This document shows positions 43,158 to 51,085 of a DNA stretch of 64,000 nt, one piece after another; position 1 is the first letter of the stretch; every line of letters starts with the position of its first letter. The position numbers and the translations under genes were made by a program. The DNA comes from JANXZS01 sp963797255 (GTDB lineage: Bacteria; Acidobacteriota; Terriglobia; Terriglobales; Acidobacteriaceae), in NCBI GenBank assembly GCA_963797255.1, contig CAWCOV010000019.1, positions 1-64,000 on the forward strand, read 5' to 3'. Under the pieces are notes generated by a model, which did no database searches, had not been told where the DNA came from, and saw only the letters and a program-made list of their open reading frames with translations.

Positions 43158-44069
43158 GTGTTCGGAACTGCGGGCACTGTTCTGCCGTATCTGGCAGACA
43201 TGAGCGTTGCGGGGACTATCACGTGGAACAGCCTGGGAACCGGTTTTGCGGGAACCTCAAAGAGGGGTCCGCAGGCGGGCAATTTCCCGGCTGGCGTGGA
43301 TCCTCTTGCAGCGGGCCGTGCTTCCGGGCAACAACTCGCGCCCGCAGGCTGGAATAACGGATTGCGCGAAACGGGTGCCAGGAACAAGGGCCGGGAGCAC
43401 CATCCGGCGACTGGTGTCAGTAGCCCCGGGAACCGGGTTACGGGGCGGCTTGCGGAAGAGAGACTTGAGGACCGTCGTTTGGAACCCGATTGGAATGTAG
43501 TCGTTGGGCGTTGCCTGGGTGGAGATTCAGTGGCCTGGACGGAGTTGGTCCGAGCGCACCATCGCCGGGTATACAGCCTTTGTTACCGCTTCACGGGTTC
43601 TCCCCAGGACTCCGAGGATTTGACGCAGGACGTCTTTCTAAAAATTTATGGAAATCTGGGCAGCTTCGATTCGACTCGAGGCAGCTTCCAGGTCTGGATT
43701 GCGACGCTGACCCGCAACCTGCTGGTGGATCACTTCCGACGGAGCAGGCAGTTGCGGGCGACTGATTCCATTGATGCCGGCTGGGACGATCCTGAAGATG
43801 GGCGTCCAGCGGACCGGCTGACCGATTCCCGGCCGACACCACACGAAAATGCTGCCACCCAGGAACTGCAGAAGATGGTCCAGGAAGCTTTGACGCGGAT
43901 TTCTCCCGAATTGCGGGAGGCGGTCATCCTTCGCGACCTGCAGGATCTGGATTACAAAGAAATCGCCCAGGTGCTTCATATTCCTGAGGGAACCGTGAAA
44001 TCGCGTATTAGCCGCGGCCGTGCGGAACTAGCGAGGCTGTTGGAACGTAATAAGAGACAGGTGGTTTGA
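43158..44069 (+). CDS. ECF-type RNA polymerase sigma factor
   Basis: About 303 residues, longer than usual because of a low-complexity Gly/Ala/Arg-rich N-terminal extension (about 100 residues) whose start is uncertain (GTG 43158 or ATG 43200). The core has region 2 (SLCYRFTGSPQDSEDLTQDVFLKIYGNLGSFD) and region 4 (LREAVILRDLQDLDYKEIAQVLHIPEGTVKSRISRGRAEL) with the DNA-binding helix. It directs RNA polymerase to a stress regulon. The gene is first in a five-gene operon: the anti-sigma gene begins one base after its stop. Autoregulation is likely but no promoter could be matched. Confidence 0.9.
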   Translation: MFGTAGTVLPYLADMSVAGTITWNSLGTGFAGTSKRGPQAGNFPAGVDPLAAGRASGQQLAPAGWNNGLRETGARNKGREHHPATGVSSPGNRVTGRLAEERLEDRRLEPDWNVVVGRCLGGDSVAWTELVRAHHRRVYSLCYRFTGSPQDSEDLTQDVFLKIYGNLGSFDSTRGSFQVWIATLTRNLLVDHFRRSRQLRATDSIDAGWDDPEDGRPADRLTDSRPTPHENAATQELQKMVQEALTRISPELREAVILRDLQDLDYKEIAQVLHIPEGTVKSRISRGRAELARLLERNKRQVV

Positions 44070-44070
44070 A

Positions 44071-44946
44071 ATGTCAGACCGTACTCCATTTGAAAAGAAT
44101 CCGCGTACGCTCCTCTGTGAAGAGTGGGAAGCTCTGCTGGCTGACGCGCTCGATGGAGCGTTGACGGACGAGGATCGAGCAAGCTTCGATCTTCATACCG
44201 CCGAATGTCCCTTGTGCCCGGTGATGTTGGGAGAGGCGGAAAAGGGGCAGCAGTGGCTGCAGTTTCTTCACCCCGAGCCACAAATTCCCGCGGGCCTTCT
44301 GCAAAAGATCCTGACCCAGACCACCGGAACGGCGTTGCCGGCTATTTCTGCCAACGCAAACGTTGCCTCGATACCAATTCCTCTAGTTGCAGCGCGGGCG
44401 GAGTGGAAGCACTTTGCGGGTTTGCGACGCTATGTTGAGCCACGCATGATGATGACGGCTGCGATGGCGTTCTTCTCGATCGCCCTTACGCTGAATATGG
44501 CTGGCGTCCGATTCACATCTTTCAAGGCACAAGATCTAAGACCTTCGTCGCTGCGTTCGAACCTGCAGCGCCAGTTCTATACGGCTAAAGCTCCGGTCGT
44601 ACGCTACTACGAGAACCTGCGGGTAGTGTACGAAGTGGAGTCGAGGATGCGCGAACTTCGCCGCACCTCGGAGAGTGAAGAGACCAAGGCACCGGTCAAA
44701 ACGGACGATACCAAGCCTCCTGCCACCCACGAGAATGGCGGGAGCGCCACCAAGAAGAATGGCGGCAAGTCGGAGTCGCCCCGTACTGCTGGACCACCTA
44801 TTATTTTCGTCGGCCGTCCTCAATTGGCCGTCTTTGAATCCTTGCCGGAATGTCGGGACCGGCTGTCCAACCACGAAATGGAAACCGAAGTGGCAACCAG
44901 TTTGTTCCCGCAAAGAGCAGACCAGGCAGAAAGGAGCTTGGCATGA
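44071..44946 (+). CDS. anti-sigma factor with zinc-finger ZAS motif
   Basis: A 291-residue protein. The N-terminal part carries the ZAS motif H42-x3-C46-x2-C49 (in LHTAECPLC) used by many anti-sigma factors to bind ECF sigma. A transmembrane helix (MMMTAAMAFFSIALTLNMAGV) at about residues 126-146 follows a cytosolic linker, and the C-terminal half (KNGGKSE ... PIIFVGRPQ) is an extracytoplasmic or low-complexity region. It is separated from the sigma gene by one base and overlaps the next gene by ATGA, so translation is coupled. It should hold the sigma factor inactive until a signal is sensed. Confidence 0.85.
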   Translation: MSDRTPFEKNPRTLLCEEWEALLADALDGALTDEDRASFDLHTAECPLCPVMLGEAEKGQQWLQFLHPEPQIPAGLLQKILTQTTGTALPAISANANVASIPIPLVAARAEWKHFAGLRRYVEPRMMMTAAMAFFSIALTLNMAGVRFTSFKAQDLRPSSLRSNLQRQFYTAKAPVVRYYENLRVVYEVESRMRELRRTSESEETKAPVKTDDTKPPATHENGGSATKKNGGKSESPRTAGPPIIFVGRPQLAVFESLPECRDRLSNHEMETEVATSLFPQRADQAERSLA

Positions 44947-45809
44947 ACTGCATAAATCATCCTGAAGTACAGTCGGTAGCTTACTGCCAGCAATGTGGAA
45001 AGGCCTTGTGTTCCCAGTGTGTTCGTACGGTGTCGGGTATTGTTTTGTGCGAGCCGGATCTCGCAGCAAAACTGGGCATGCCGGGCGCGGGCGCTCCCGC
45101 AGCCGGGACTTACACCGTCAATATAGGTGACCCAAATTTTCAGTACTCGGCCACGGGCCCCTTACCGGCGCAGCCATCGAATTTCGATGCCAAGCCGACG
45201 CTGGCAGGCATCCTGGGATTCATTCCCGGTGTCGGAGCGATGTACAACGGTCAATTTATCAAGGGCCTCGTCCATGTTCTGGTATTCGTGATCCTGATTA
45301 CGCTCACAGAAGATCACGGAATGTTCGGGCTCTTTATCGCTGCCTGGGTTTTCTACCAGGTTTTCGACGCCTATCAAACGGCGAAAGCGCGGCGTGACGG
45401 ATTGCCGCTGCCTGATCCGTTCGGACTGAACGAGCTGGGGACGAAGCTGGGATTACACCCGGCGCATGCACCGGTAGCGGCTGCTGCGGGTTACGCCAAC
45501 GCGGCTGCGGGCCAACCGGCAGGCGCCCCGGTAGCAGCAGCCTATGATGCAGCGGCGTACCAGGCAGGTGGTTATCCTCCGGTGCCGCCGATGCCGCCAG
45601 TTCCACCGATGCCTCCCATGCCACCGCGCAGGTCGGAGCCTGTTGGCGCCATTATCCTGATCGGCCTTGGCGTGATGTTTCTTCTGAGTTCGATGGGCAT
45701 CCTGAGCATGCACTGGCTCCACCATGCCTGGCCGATTCTCCTGATTGCGATTGGTGGTTGGTTGATCTTCAAGCGGACGCGCGACGTTCCGGATGGAGGT
45801 GTCAAGTGA
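44943..45809 (+). CDS. B-box zinc-finger membrane protein with C-terminal tandem helices
   Basis: A 288-residue protein. Cys/His pattern at the N-terminus (CINHPEV ... YCQQCGKALCSQC) is a B-box-type zinc finger. The middle contains two hydrophobic segments (about residues 88-130; IPGVGAMYNGQFIKGLVHVLVFVILITL and FGLFIAAWVFYQVFDAYQTAKARR), then a proline-rich repeat (VPPMPPVPPMPPMPPR) and two further C-terminal helices (IILIGLGVMFLLSSMGILSM and PILLIAIGGWLIFKR). AGGAG is just upstream of the ATG, which overlaps the anti-sigma stop. Possibly a sensor or scaffold in the envelope-stress pathway. Confidence 0.8.
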   Translation: MNCINHPEVQSVAYCQQCGKALCSQCVRTVSGIVLCEPDLAAKLGMPGAGAPAAGTYTVNIGDPNFQYSATGPLPAQPSNFDAKPTLAGILGFIPGVGAMYNGQFIKGLVHVLVFVILITLTEDHGMFGLFIAAWVFYQVFDAYQTAKARRDGLPLPDPFGLNELGTKLGLHPAHAPVAAAAGYANAAAGQPAGAPVAAAYDAAAYQAGGYPPVPPMPPVPPMPPMPPRRSEPVGAIILIGLGVMFLLSSMGILSMHWLHHAWPILLIAIGGWLIFKRTRDVPDGGVK

Positions 45810-46117
45810 ACCGCTATACCTTACTCTGCCGATTGACCTGGCCTGCCATGCTTCTGCTTGCAGGAGTGCTTGCCTTAATGAACGAGGCGGACATCATAAG
45901 GTTTCACAAGAGTTGGCCATTATTCCTGATTTTGTGGGGAGTTTTGAAGCTGGCCCAGCGTGCAGCACTTTCAAGCGTGGATGCAGAGGGCGGTTATCCC
46001 GGGTATCCGGGCTACTATCCTCCAACGCCTGCCGCAGGACCTGCTGCTCCCAGCAGTCCCACGTCTGTAGTACCGGTCTCGGGCCCAGAGTCTGACGCCG
46101 AAAATTGGAGGCAGTAA
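45806..46117 (+). CDS. small DUF5668-like membrane protein
   Basis: A 103-residue protein from a GTG overlapping the previous stop (GTGA), with GGAGG six bases upstream. Two hydrophobic helices: RLTWPAMLLLAGVLALMNEADII and RFHKSWPLFLILWGVLKLAQRAALSS, resembling the LiaF-like/DUF5668 transmembrane unit, then a Gly/Pro/Tyr-rich tail. It overlaps the next gene by one base (TAATG). Role: probably an auxiliary part of the membrane stress-sensing complex encoded by the operon. Confidence 0.75.
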   Translation: MNRYTLLCRLTWPAMLLLAGVLALMNEADIIRFHKSWPLFLILWGVLKLAQRAALSSVDAEGGYPGYPGYYPPTPAAGPAAPSSPTSVVPVSGPESDAENWRQ

Positions 46118-47739
46118 TGGCTACGATACCTCCTCCGATACCACCGCAAGAGGCCGCGCGTCGAGCCAGGGAAGCCTGGCGTGCGCAAGCTGCCGCGCAG
46201 AAGGCGCAGTACCGCGCGCAGAAACAATATTGGCGTTCCATGCGCCGCCCGTCGATCACAGGACCGATTGTCCTGATATTCATCGGCATCATGGCGCTGC
46301 TGCTGTTGACCGGCAAGATTAACGGCGCCACGTTCTGGATCGCTTATCAGCACTGGTGGCCGCTGCTGTTCATCGTTGTGGGACTGGGAATGCTGCTGGA
46401 GTGGTTCCTGGACCGCGACAAGCCGTACCCGGTGCGACGCACCAGCGGCGGGCTGATCTTCCTGCTGATACTTGTAGCGGCGGCGGGCACATTCAGCTGG
46501 GCCCACTGGAACTGGGGTCCATTACGGGACCAGTTCGGCCACGACGACGGCGACTTCATGCAGATGATGGGTGCTGAGCATGTAGACGAAGTCCAGATGG
46601 ACATGACGGCACCGGCGGTGGCGATTGTGCAGGTGGACAACTCCCGCGGCGATGTTGTGATTGCGACGTCGCAGGATAGCGAGATGCACGTCCACGCAAG
46701 AATGACGGCGTATTCGAACTCAGAGAACGAGGCGAAGCGCCTGATGGAGTCGTTGAAGCCAAATGTAACTGTGAATGGTCAGAATGTGAACATTCGCGTG
46801 CCGGGCAGCTCGAATGGCAAATCGGATATGACGATCGACCTACCGGCGGATGCTGCCGTGACGATCAACGCGGGACATGGCGACATCAGCATTGATGGCT
46901 TGAAGGGTGAGACTCACTCGACGGCTACTCGTGGAGATGTAAAGCTGGAAAACCTGGCCGGATCGGCACACGCCCGCATGAGCAAAGGTGACTTCTCAGC
47001 ACATGGACTGGCGGGAGACCTGACGGTGGAAGGGCGGATGGATGACGTGACGTTGTCTGAGATCCGCGGCAAGGTTTTGCTGGATGGCGACTTCTTCGGC
47101 GACATGCACATGGAGCACATTCAAGCTCCACTGCACCTGCACTCCAGCCGCACGGATATGGAAGTGGCGCGGATTGCGGGCGACCTGACAATGGACTCAA
47201 ACGATCTGCGCATGCAGCAGGTTCAGGGTCCTGTCAAAGTGGTCACGCATTCGAAGTCGATTGATCTGAGCCAGGTATTTGGCGATATTCACATTGAGAA
47301 CGCGGACAACGATGTTACGGTGACCTCGGCCACACCGCTGGGCAACGTGTACATCAACAACCGTCATGCCTCAATCAACATGGGCGTTCCAACCGGGTCA
47401 GATTTTGCAGTGGAAGCGCGGGCCCACAACGGGGAGATTTCGAATGACTTCTCTCTGACAAACGCCAACGAGAAGAACAGCAACACCTTGTCAGCCGAAG
47501 TGGGTAAGGGCGGGCCAAAGATTGTTCTGACGTCCGACCAGGGTGACATTCACTTGTCGAAGGCGGAGATGGTGGCGCCGTTGCCGCCGGTTCCTCCGGT
47601 AATGCCCGTACCGAACGTGAAGGGTGTGGCACCTGTTGCACCGGTGCCTGGTATGCCCAAGGCTCCGAAAGTGCCCGTTCCCGGCAAGCACCTGAAGTCG
47701 CCGGATGGAGCTACCGAGCCGCCAGTCGTTCAGCAATAA
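46117..47739 (+). CDS. DUF4097-type beta-strand repeat membrane protein
   Basis: A 540-residue protein with several N-terminal helices (GPIVLIFIGIMALLLLTGKI, WWPLLFIVVGLGMLLEWFL, GLIFLLILVAAAGTF), then a large external region of short beta-strand repeats (DVVIATSQDSEMHVHARMT, VTINAGHGDISIDGLKGETHSTATRGDVKLENLAG, DDVTLSEIRGKVLLDGDFFGDMHMEHI, DIHIENADNDVTVTSATPLGNVYINNRHASINM), matching the DUF4097 adhesin-like/LiaF-C fold. A proline/valine/lysine-rich C-terminal tail follows. Such proteins sense or modulate envelope state. GGAGG precedes the start at 46117. Its end overlaps the cmk gene's 3' end by 29 bp. Confidence 0.84.
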   Translation: MATIPPPIPPQEAARRAREAWRAQAAAQKAQYRAQKQYWRSMRRPSITGPIVLIFIGIMALLLLTGKINGATFWIAYQHWWPLLFIVVGLGMLLEWFLDRDKPYPVRRTSGGLIFLLILVAAAGTFSWAHWNWGPLRDQFGHDDGDFMQMMGAEHVDEVQMDMTAPAVAIVQVDNSRGDVVIATSQDSEMHVHARMTAYSNSENEAKRLMESLKPNVTVNGQNVNIRVPGSSNGKSDMTIDLPADAAVTINAGHGDISIDGLKGETHSTATRGDVKLENLAGSAHARMSKGDFSAHGLAGDLTVEGRMDDVTLSEIRGKVLLDGDFFGDMHMEHIQAPLHLHSSRTDMEVARIAGDLTMDSNDLRMQQVQGPVKVVTHSKSIDLSQVFGDIHIENADNDVTVTSATPLGNVYINNRHASINMGVPTGSDFAVEARAHNGEISNDFSLTNANEKNSNTLSAEVGKGGPKIVLTSDQGDIHLSKAEMVAPLPPVPPVMPVPNVKGVAPVAPVPGMPKAPKVPVPGKHLKSPDGATEPPVVQQ

Positions 47740-48391
47740 TCGCTTCCGCACGGGCGACGACCTCGTCCAGCGAAAGCATAGTTGAATCGATGACCACAGC
47801 ATCTGGAGCGGGCCTGAGCGGGGATTGGACACGAGTCCTGTCCCGCTCATCCCGCTCTTTGATTTCCCGGAGCACGACTCCTGCTTCGGTGGTGCTGGAG
47901 GGTCCAAGCTGCTGAAAGCGGCGCTCGCCTCGCATCTCAGGCGAAGCATCCAGAAAGATTTTTACATCGGCTGCAGGAAAGACTTCGGTCCCAATGTCGC
48001 GGCCTTCCATTACGACGCCTCCGTCGGCTCCAAGCTTTCGCTGCATGGTCACCATCCAGCTGCGGATGGGTGGATGGACGCTAACGCGCGAAGCGGCGTG
48101 GGTCACCTCTTCCTGGCGAATGCGGCTGGTGACATCGCGATCGTCGAGAAAAACTCGGTTGCCGGTCGATTCCGGCTGGAGACGGATGACGGTGTTTTGC
48201 GCCAGTGCCTGAAGTGCCGGTACATCCTCGAAAGGCACACCGCTCTCGAGGGCCTTGAGAGCGAAGGCGCGGTACATCGCGCCGGTCTCGAGGTTTAGCA
48301 GTCCAAAACGGGCGGCGAGCCGGGAGGCCAAAGTGCTCTTCCCGGCTCCGGCAGGGCCGTCAATTGCCACGATGAACGGACGCTGGCTCAT
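47711..48391 (-). CDS. cmk: cytidylate kinase
   Basis: A 226-residue P-loop kinase that phosphorylates CMP and dCMP. P-loop GPAGAGKSTLASRLAARFG, the LETGAMYRAFALKALESG lid-forming segment, MEGRDIGTEVFP and the DASPEMRGERRFQQL LID domain are visible, in family order and with normal length. The ATG at 48391 overlaps the stop of the upstream R/P/S-rich gene, suggesting coupling. The 3' end overlaps the DUF4097 gene's 3' end by 29 bp. Confidence 0.95.
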   Translation of the reverse strand: MSQRPFIVAIDGPAGAGKSTLASRLAARFGLLNLETGAMYRAFALKALESGVPFEDVPALQALAQNTVIRLQPESTGNRVFLDDRDVTSRIRQEEVTHAASRVSVHPPIRSWMVTMQRKLGADGGVVMEGRDIGTEVFPAADVKIFLDASPEMRGERRFQQLGPSSTTEAGVVLREIKERDERDRTRVQSPLRPAPDAVVIDSTMLSLDEVVARAEAIIAERLAAR

Positions 48392-49656
48392 TCAGGCCGC
48401 TTCTTTCGCGGAGGATAGTCGCCGGGATTGCGCTTCTTGCTGAAGCCCCCGGGATTGCCACCCCGTGGTTTGCCTCCCGGGCCAGACTTGAATCCCGGCT
48501 TGCCGCCGAACGAAGGCCTTCCGCTGGCGGGGCGGGCCGAAGATGGGCGTCCTGAGGACGGGCGGGCCGAGAATGGTCTTGAAGTAGAAGCGGGTCTACC
48601 GGATGCCGGTCTGCCGCTGGACGGACGGGGCGAGAAAGGCTTGCCGGTGGATGGACGTCCGGTTGAAGAGGGCCGGCCGGTGGATGGTCGCGGCGAAAAT
48701 GGTCTGCCGGTAGATGCGGGTCTTCCACCCGATGGGCGGGGTGAGAAAGGTCTGCCTGCGGGAGGACGACCGCCGCTGGAGGGTCTTCCGGTTGAGGGGC
48801 GGCCCGTCGATGGCCTGCCGATGGACGGGCGTGCTCCGAATGTCCTTGGACGACGCTCCCCTGATCCTGCTGCTGAGCCACCTTCCGGACGTCTGCGCTC
48901 GAAAGTGCCTGCTGGACGGGGACGTGCACCACCTGCTCCGCCGGGGCTTGATGGACGCGGACGGAAACTGGGGGGCTTGCCGCCACCCTCGGGGCGGGGG
49001 CGGAAACTCGGGGGCTTACCGGCACCTTCGGCACGGCGGAAGCTGGGTGGTTTGCCCGCACCCTCCGTGCGGGGACGAAAGCTCTTCTTGTCTTCTTCCC
49101 ACGGCTTTACGAACGATGGGCGGGATGGGCGCTCGGCGCCAGCGGGGCTGGTTCCCTCTCGCCGGGGAGCGAACTTGCCGCCACCGGGTTTGGAGAATGG
49201 GCGCGATGGACGATCTGTACTGGGCCGATCTGTACGCGAACGATCAAAGGAGGGACGGCTGCCGCCTTCCCTTCGCGGCGCACGGTCGTTGAATGATTTG
49301 CTTTTGAAATCTCCACCGCCGGAGCGGGGCGATGTTCGGCCGGACGGGCCGGCGAATCCGCCTTCGCGGCGGGGGGCGGCGTCACGACGGGGACGCTCGT
49401 CGCGACGGTCTCCGGCTCCGGTTCGAGGAACCCAGCGACCCTTCTTGGCGCTGCCTGCGCCTTCGCCGGGGATTGCGCCTTCGCGGCGGGGTCCGATTTT
49501 CGTCGGCGCGGACTTGGGGTATCCAGTCCGCTGCCGAGCTGTTCCGGAAGCGGCTGGCCTTGCGCTGGTGGGACGCGGGCTATAGGGACGTTCCGGTCGG
49601 TCTCCCGCGCTTTCGCGGCGGGGACGGTCGGAGGGTGATCCTGCGCGGGTGTCCAA
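48388..49656 (-). CDS. Arg/Pro/Ser/Gly-rich C-terminal segment of a frameshifted protein
   Basis: About 422 residues in this frame, from a TTG (49656) to a stop at 48388 that overlaps the cmk start. It is nearly pure low-complexity sequence: repeats with RREG early on (about 49560-49120), then RPSTGRP, RPFSPRPS and RPASGRP units, and a final basic tail NPGGFSKKRNPGDYPPRKKRPE. RREG units begin exactly where the frame of the upstream segment (49107..50894) stops making sense, so the two are probably one protein of about 830 residues with a break near 49650. Tails of this type occur in RNA-associated proteins, such as pseudouridine synthases, but no domain is visible here. The TTG is probably not the true start. 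Confidence 0.6.
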   Translation of the reverse strand: MDTRAGSPSDRPRRESAGDRPERPYSPRPTSARPAASGTARQRTGYPKSAPTKIGPRREGAIPGEGAGSAKKGRWVPRTGAGDRRDERPRRDAAPRREGGFAGPSGRTSPRSGGGDFKSKSFNDRAPRREGGSRPSFDRSRTDRPSTDRPSRPFSKPGGGKFAPRREGTSPAGAERPSRPSFVKPWEEDKKSFRPRTEGAGKPPSFRRAEGAGKPPSFRPRPEGGGKPPSFRPRPSSPGGAGGARPRPAGTFERRRPEGGSAAGSGERRPRTFGARPSIGRPSTGRPSTGRPSSGGRPPAGRPFSPRPSGGRPASTGRPFSPRPSTGRPSSTGRPSTGKPFSPRPSSGRPASGRPASTSRPFSARPSSGRPSSARPASGRPSFGGKPGFKSGPGGKPRGGNPGGFSKKRNPGDYPPRKKRPE

Positions 49657-50894
49657 CGCTTTCTTTCTCCGCTTGCCGCAGATGGGCGGCGGGGTGAGCC
49701 CGTGACATCCGGGCCGGCTGGCGGTCGCGGTGAACTGCGGCGGGTCGCGAACTTCTCGCTCTCCGGACGCGGGAAGCGCGGTTCGTCACGATCCGGGCCG
49801 ACAGCAGAAGAGCGGCGTTTTCCGGGAGGTACGGGCACACTGGAATCGCGTTTCCAGCGAAGCGGATCGGGGCCTGCGGCGGCGGGACGCGGAGTGTACT
49901 TGCGGATCTTTGAGCCGGGTGCGGAAGCCGTGGGCGAACCGGGGGCTATGGGCTCAATGGTGAGTCCATTGCCTGACATTGGTACTGAAGGGGGTGGCGG
50001 CGGAGCAGGCGCTGCGATGGGCTCGATGTCGGCCATGTCGATGGGCTCACCGAACTCCGGCAGGGTGCCTTCGAGGTAGAGGAGTGGCTGTGCGTCGAGC
50101 GAGTAGGTGGAAAGCTGGCGCGTGGCGGTGAGTCCACGGATGACTTCGCGAACTTTGGTACGCGAGGCGAGCGGGGATAGAAATACTTCTGCTTCCTCGC
50201 TGGTGGCGGCGACGGCGGACTGGAGATAGCGGGCCAGCAGCACCGAAAGCGCGGTGACCTGCGACGTGGCCTTGCCTGCGGTCATTGCGCTTTCAAAGCG
50301 GGTCTTGAGAGCTTCCCAGGTGGCGGGCTCGCCGTTGGAGCCGGGGAGCAGGATGACGCGGAGGCTCGTCCACAGATCATGCAGGGCGCGGAGGATGGCG
50401 GCCTCGGTCAGTTCCTTGCCAAGGGTTTCGCGGAGTTCGATCGCGGTCTGGACCCCGGTGCGCTCGATTGCCTTCCACACTTCGAGAACCAAGGGCGAGA
50501 CGCGGCCTGTGCCGGTGGTGGTGGGATCGTGCTTCCAGCCTTTGTCGCCACGCAGGGTAAAGATGTAGGCGAGGTATTCGGGGGTGACTAGGAAGTCGGG
50601 CTGTTCCCCGGCCATCCCTAATAGATTCAACGCGAGGATGTCGCCTTCGTCAGTGAGGCGGGCGAGCATCGCGGTGGCGTTCTCAATCTGTTCCAGCGAC
50701 GGTGTGGCGTTGGTCTCGCCGAGAAATGCCTCTACAAAAGATGGTGCCGGCGCGGGAAGCTGCATTTTGCGGGGCAGGAAGAGGCATAAGCCGGTCTCCT
50801 GCAGCCATTCGCGGGCGGCTTCAAGGGTGAGGAGAGCCTCGCCGTTCTGGTGCCACCGCTGGGCACGAGTTTGTTGGAGTTGCTCTCGATTCAA
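49107..50894 (-). CDS. N-terminal part of R/P/S-rich-tailed protein (possible winged-helix/AlkZ-like)
   Basis: 595 residues in this frame, but only the first about 412 (50894 to about 49655) read as protein; the rest is probably out of frame. The N-terminal 300 residues are globular and mostly helical: a LTLEAAREWLQETGLCLFLPRKMQ start, then HDPTTTGTGRVSPLVLEVWKAIERTGVQTAIELRETLGKELTEAAILRALHDLW, and repeated short helices to YLEGTLPEF. This plan weakly resembles the winged-helix AlkZ/YcaQ DNA-glycosylase group, without a confirmed catalytic motif. A Pro/Ala-rich linker and an R/P/S segment follow. It lies 5' of cmk in the same transcript, downstream of mutL. Confidence 0.6.
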   Translation of the reverse strand: MNREQLQQTRAQRWHQNGEALLTLEAAREWLQETGLCLFLPRKMQLPAPAPSFVEAFLGETNATPSLEQIENATAMLARLTDEGDILALNLLGMAGEQPDFLVTPEYLAYIFTLRGDKGWKHDPTTTGTGRVSPLVLEVWKAIERTGVQTAIELRETLGKELTEAAILRALHDLWTSLRVILLPGSNGEPATWEALKTRFESAMTAGKATSQVTALSVLLARYLQSAVAATSEEAEVFLSPLASRTKVREVIRGLTATRQLSTYSLDAQPLLYLEGTLPEFGEPIDMADIEPIAAPAPPPPPSVPMSGNGLTIEPIAPGSPTASAPGSKIRKYTPRPAAAGPDPLRWKRDSSVPVPPGKRRSSAVGPDRDEPRFPRPESEKFATRRSSPRPPAGPDVTGSPRRPSAASGERKRWTPAQDHPPTVPAAKARETDRNVPIARVPPAQGQPLPEQLGSGLDTPSPRRRKSDPAAKAQSPAKAQAAPRRVAGFLEPEPETVATSVPVVTPPPAAKADSPARPAEHRPAPAVEISKANHSTTVRREGKAAAVPPLIVRVQIGPVQIVHRAHSPNPVAASSLPGEREPAPLAPSAHPAHRS

Positions 50895-51085
50895 AGGAGT
50901 TCCTTCTTTACGCGCGCCGGAGTTCGTTCCGCCGGGGGATGCATTTCAGATTTGGCCGGGTGACAACTCAATCCTGCTCTTTTTTCTCATTCTGTGCACG
51001 GCAAAGATTCCCGTTCGCTTGTCTGAGAAAGATGATGTCAGGTGTTTGAGCCGTGATCGACCGTGAAATGCTCCATTCAGGCCGT

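Noticed and set aside
48480..48830. Tandem repeats that could suggest CRISPR or a VNTR array
   Set aside because: Repeats are irregular, coding (RPSTGRP-type units) and have no conserved spacer structure, so they are protein tail repeats.
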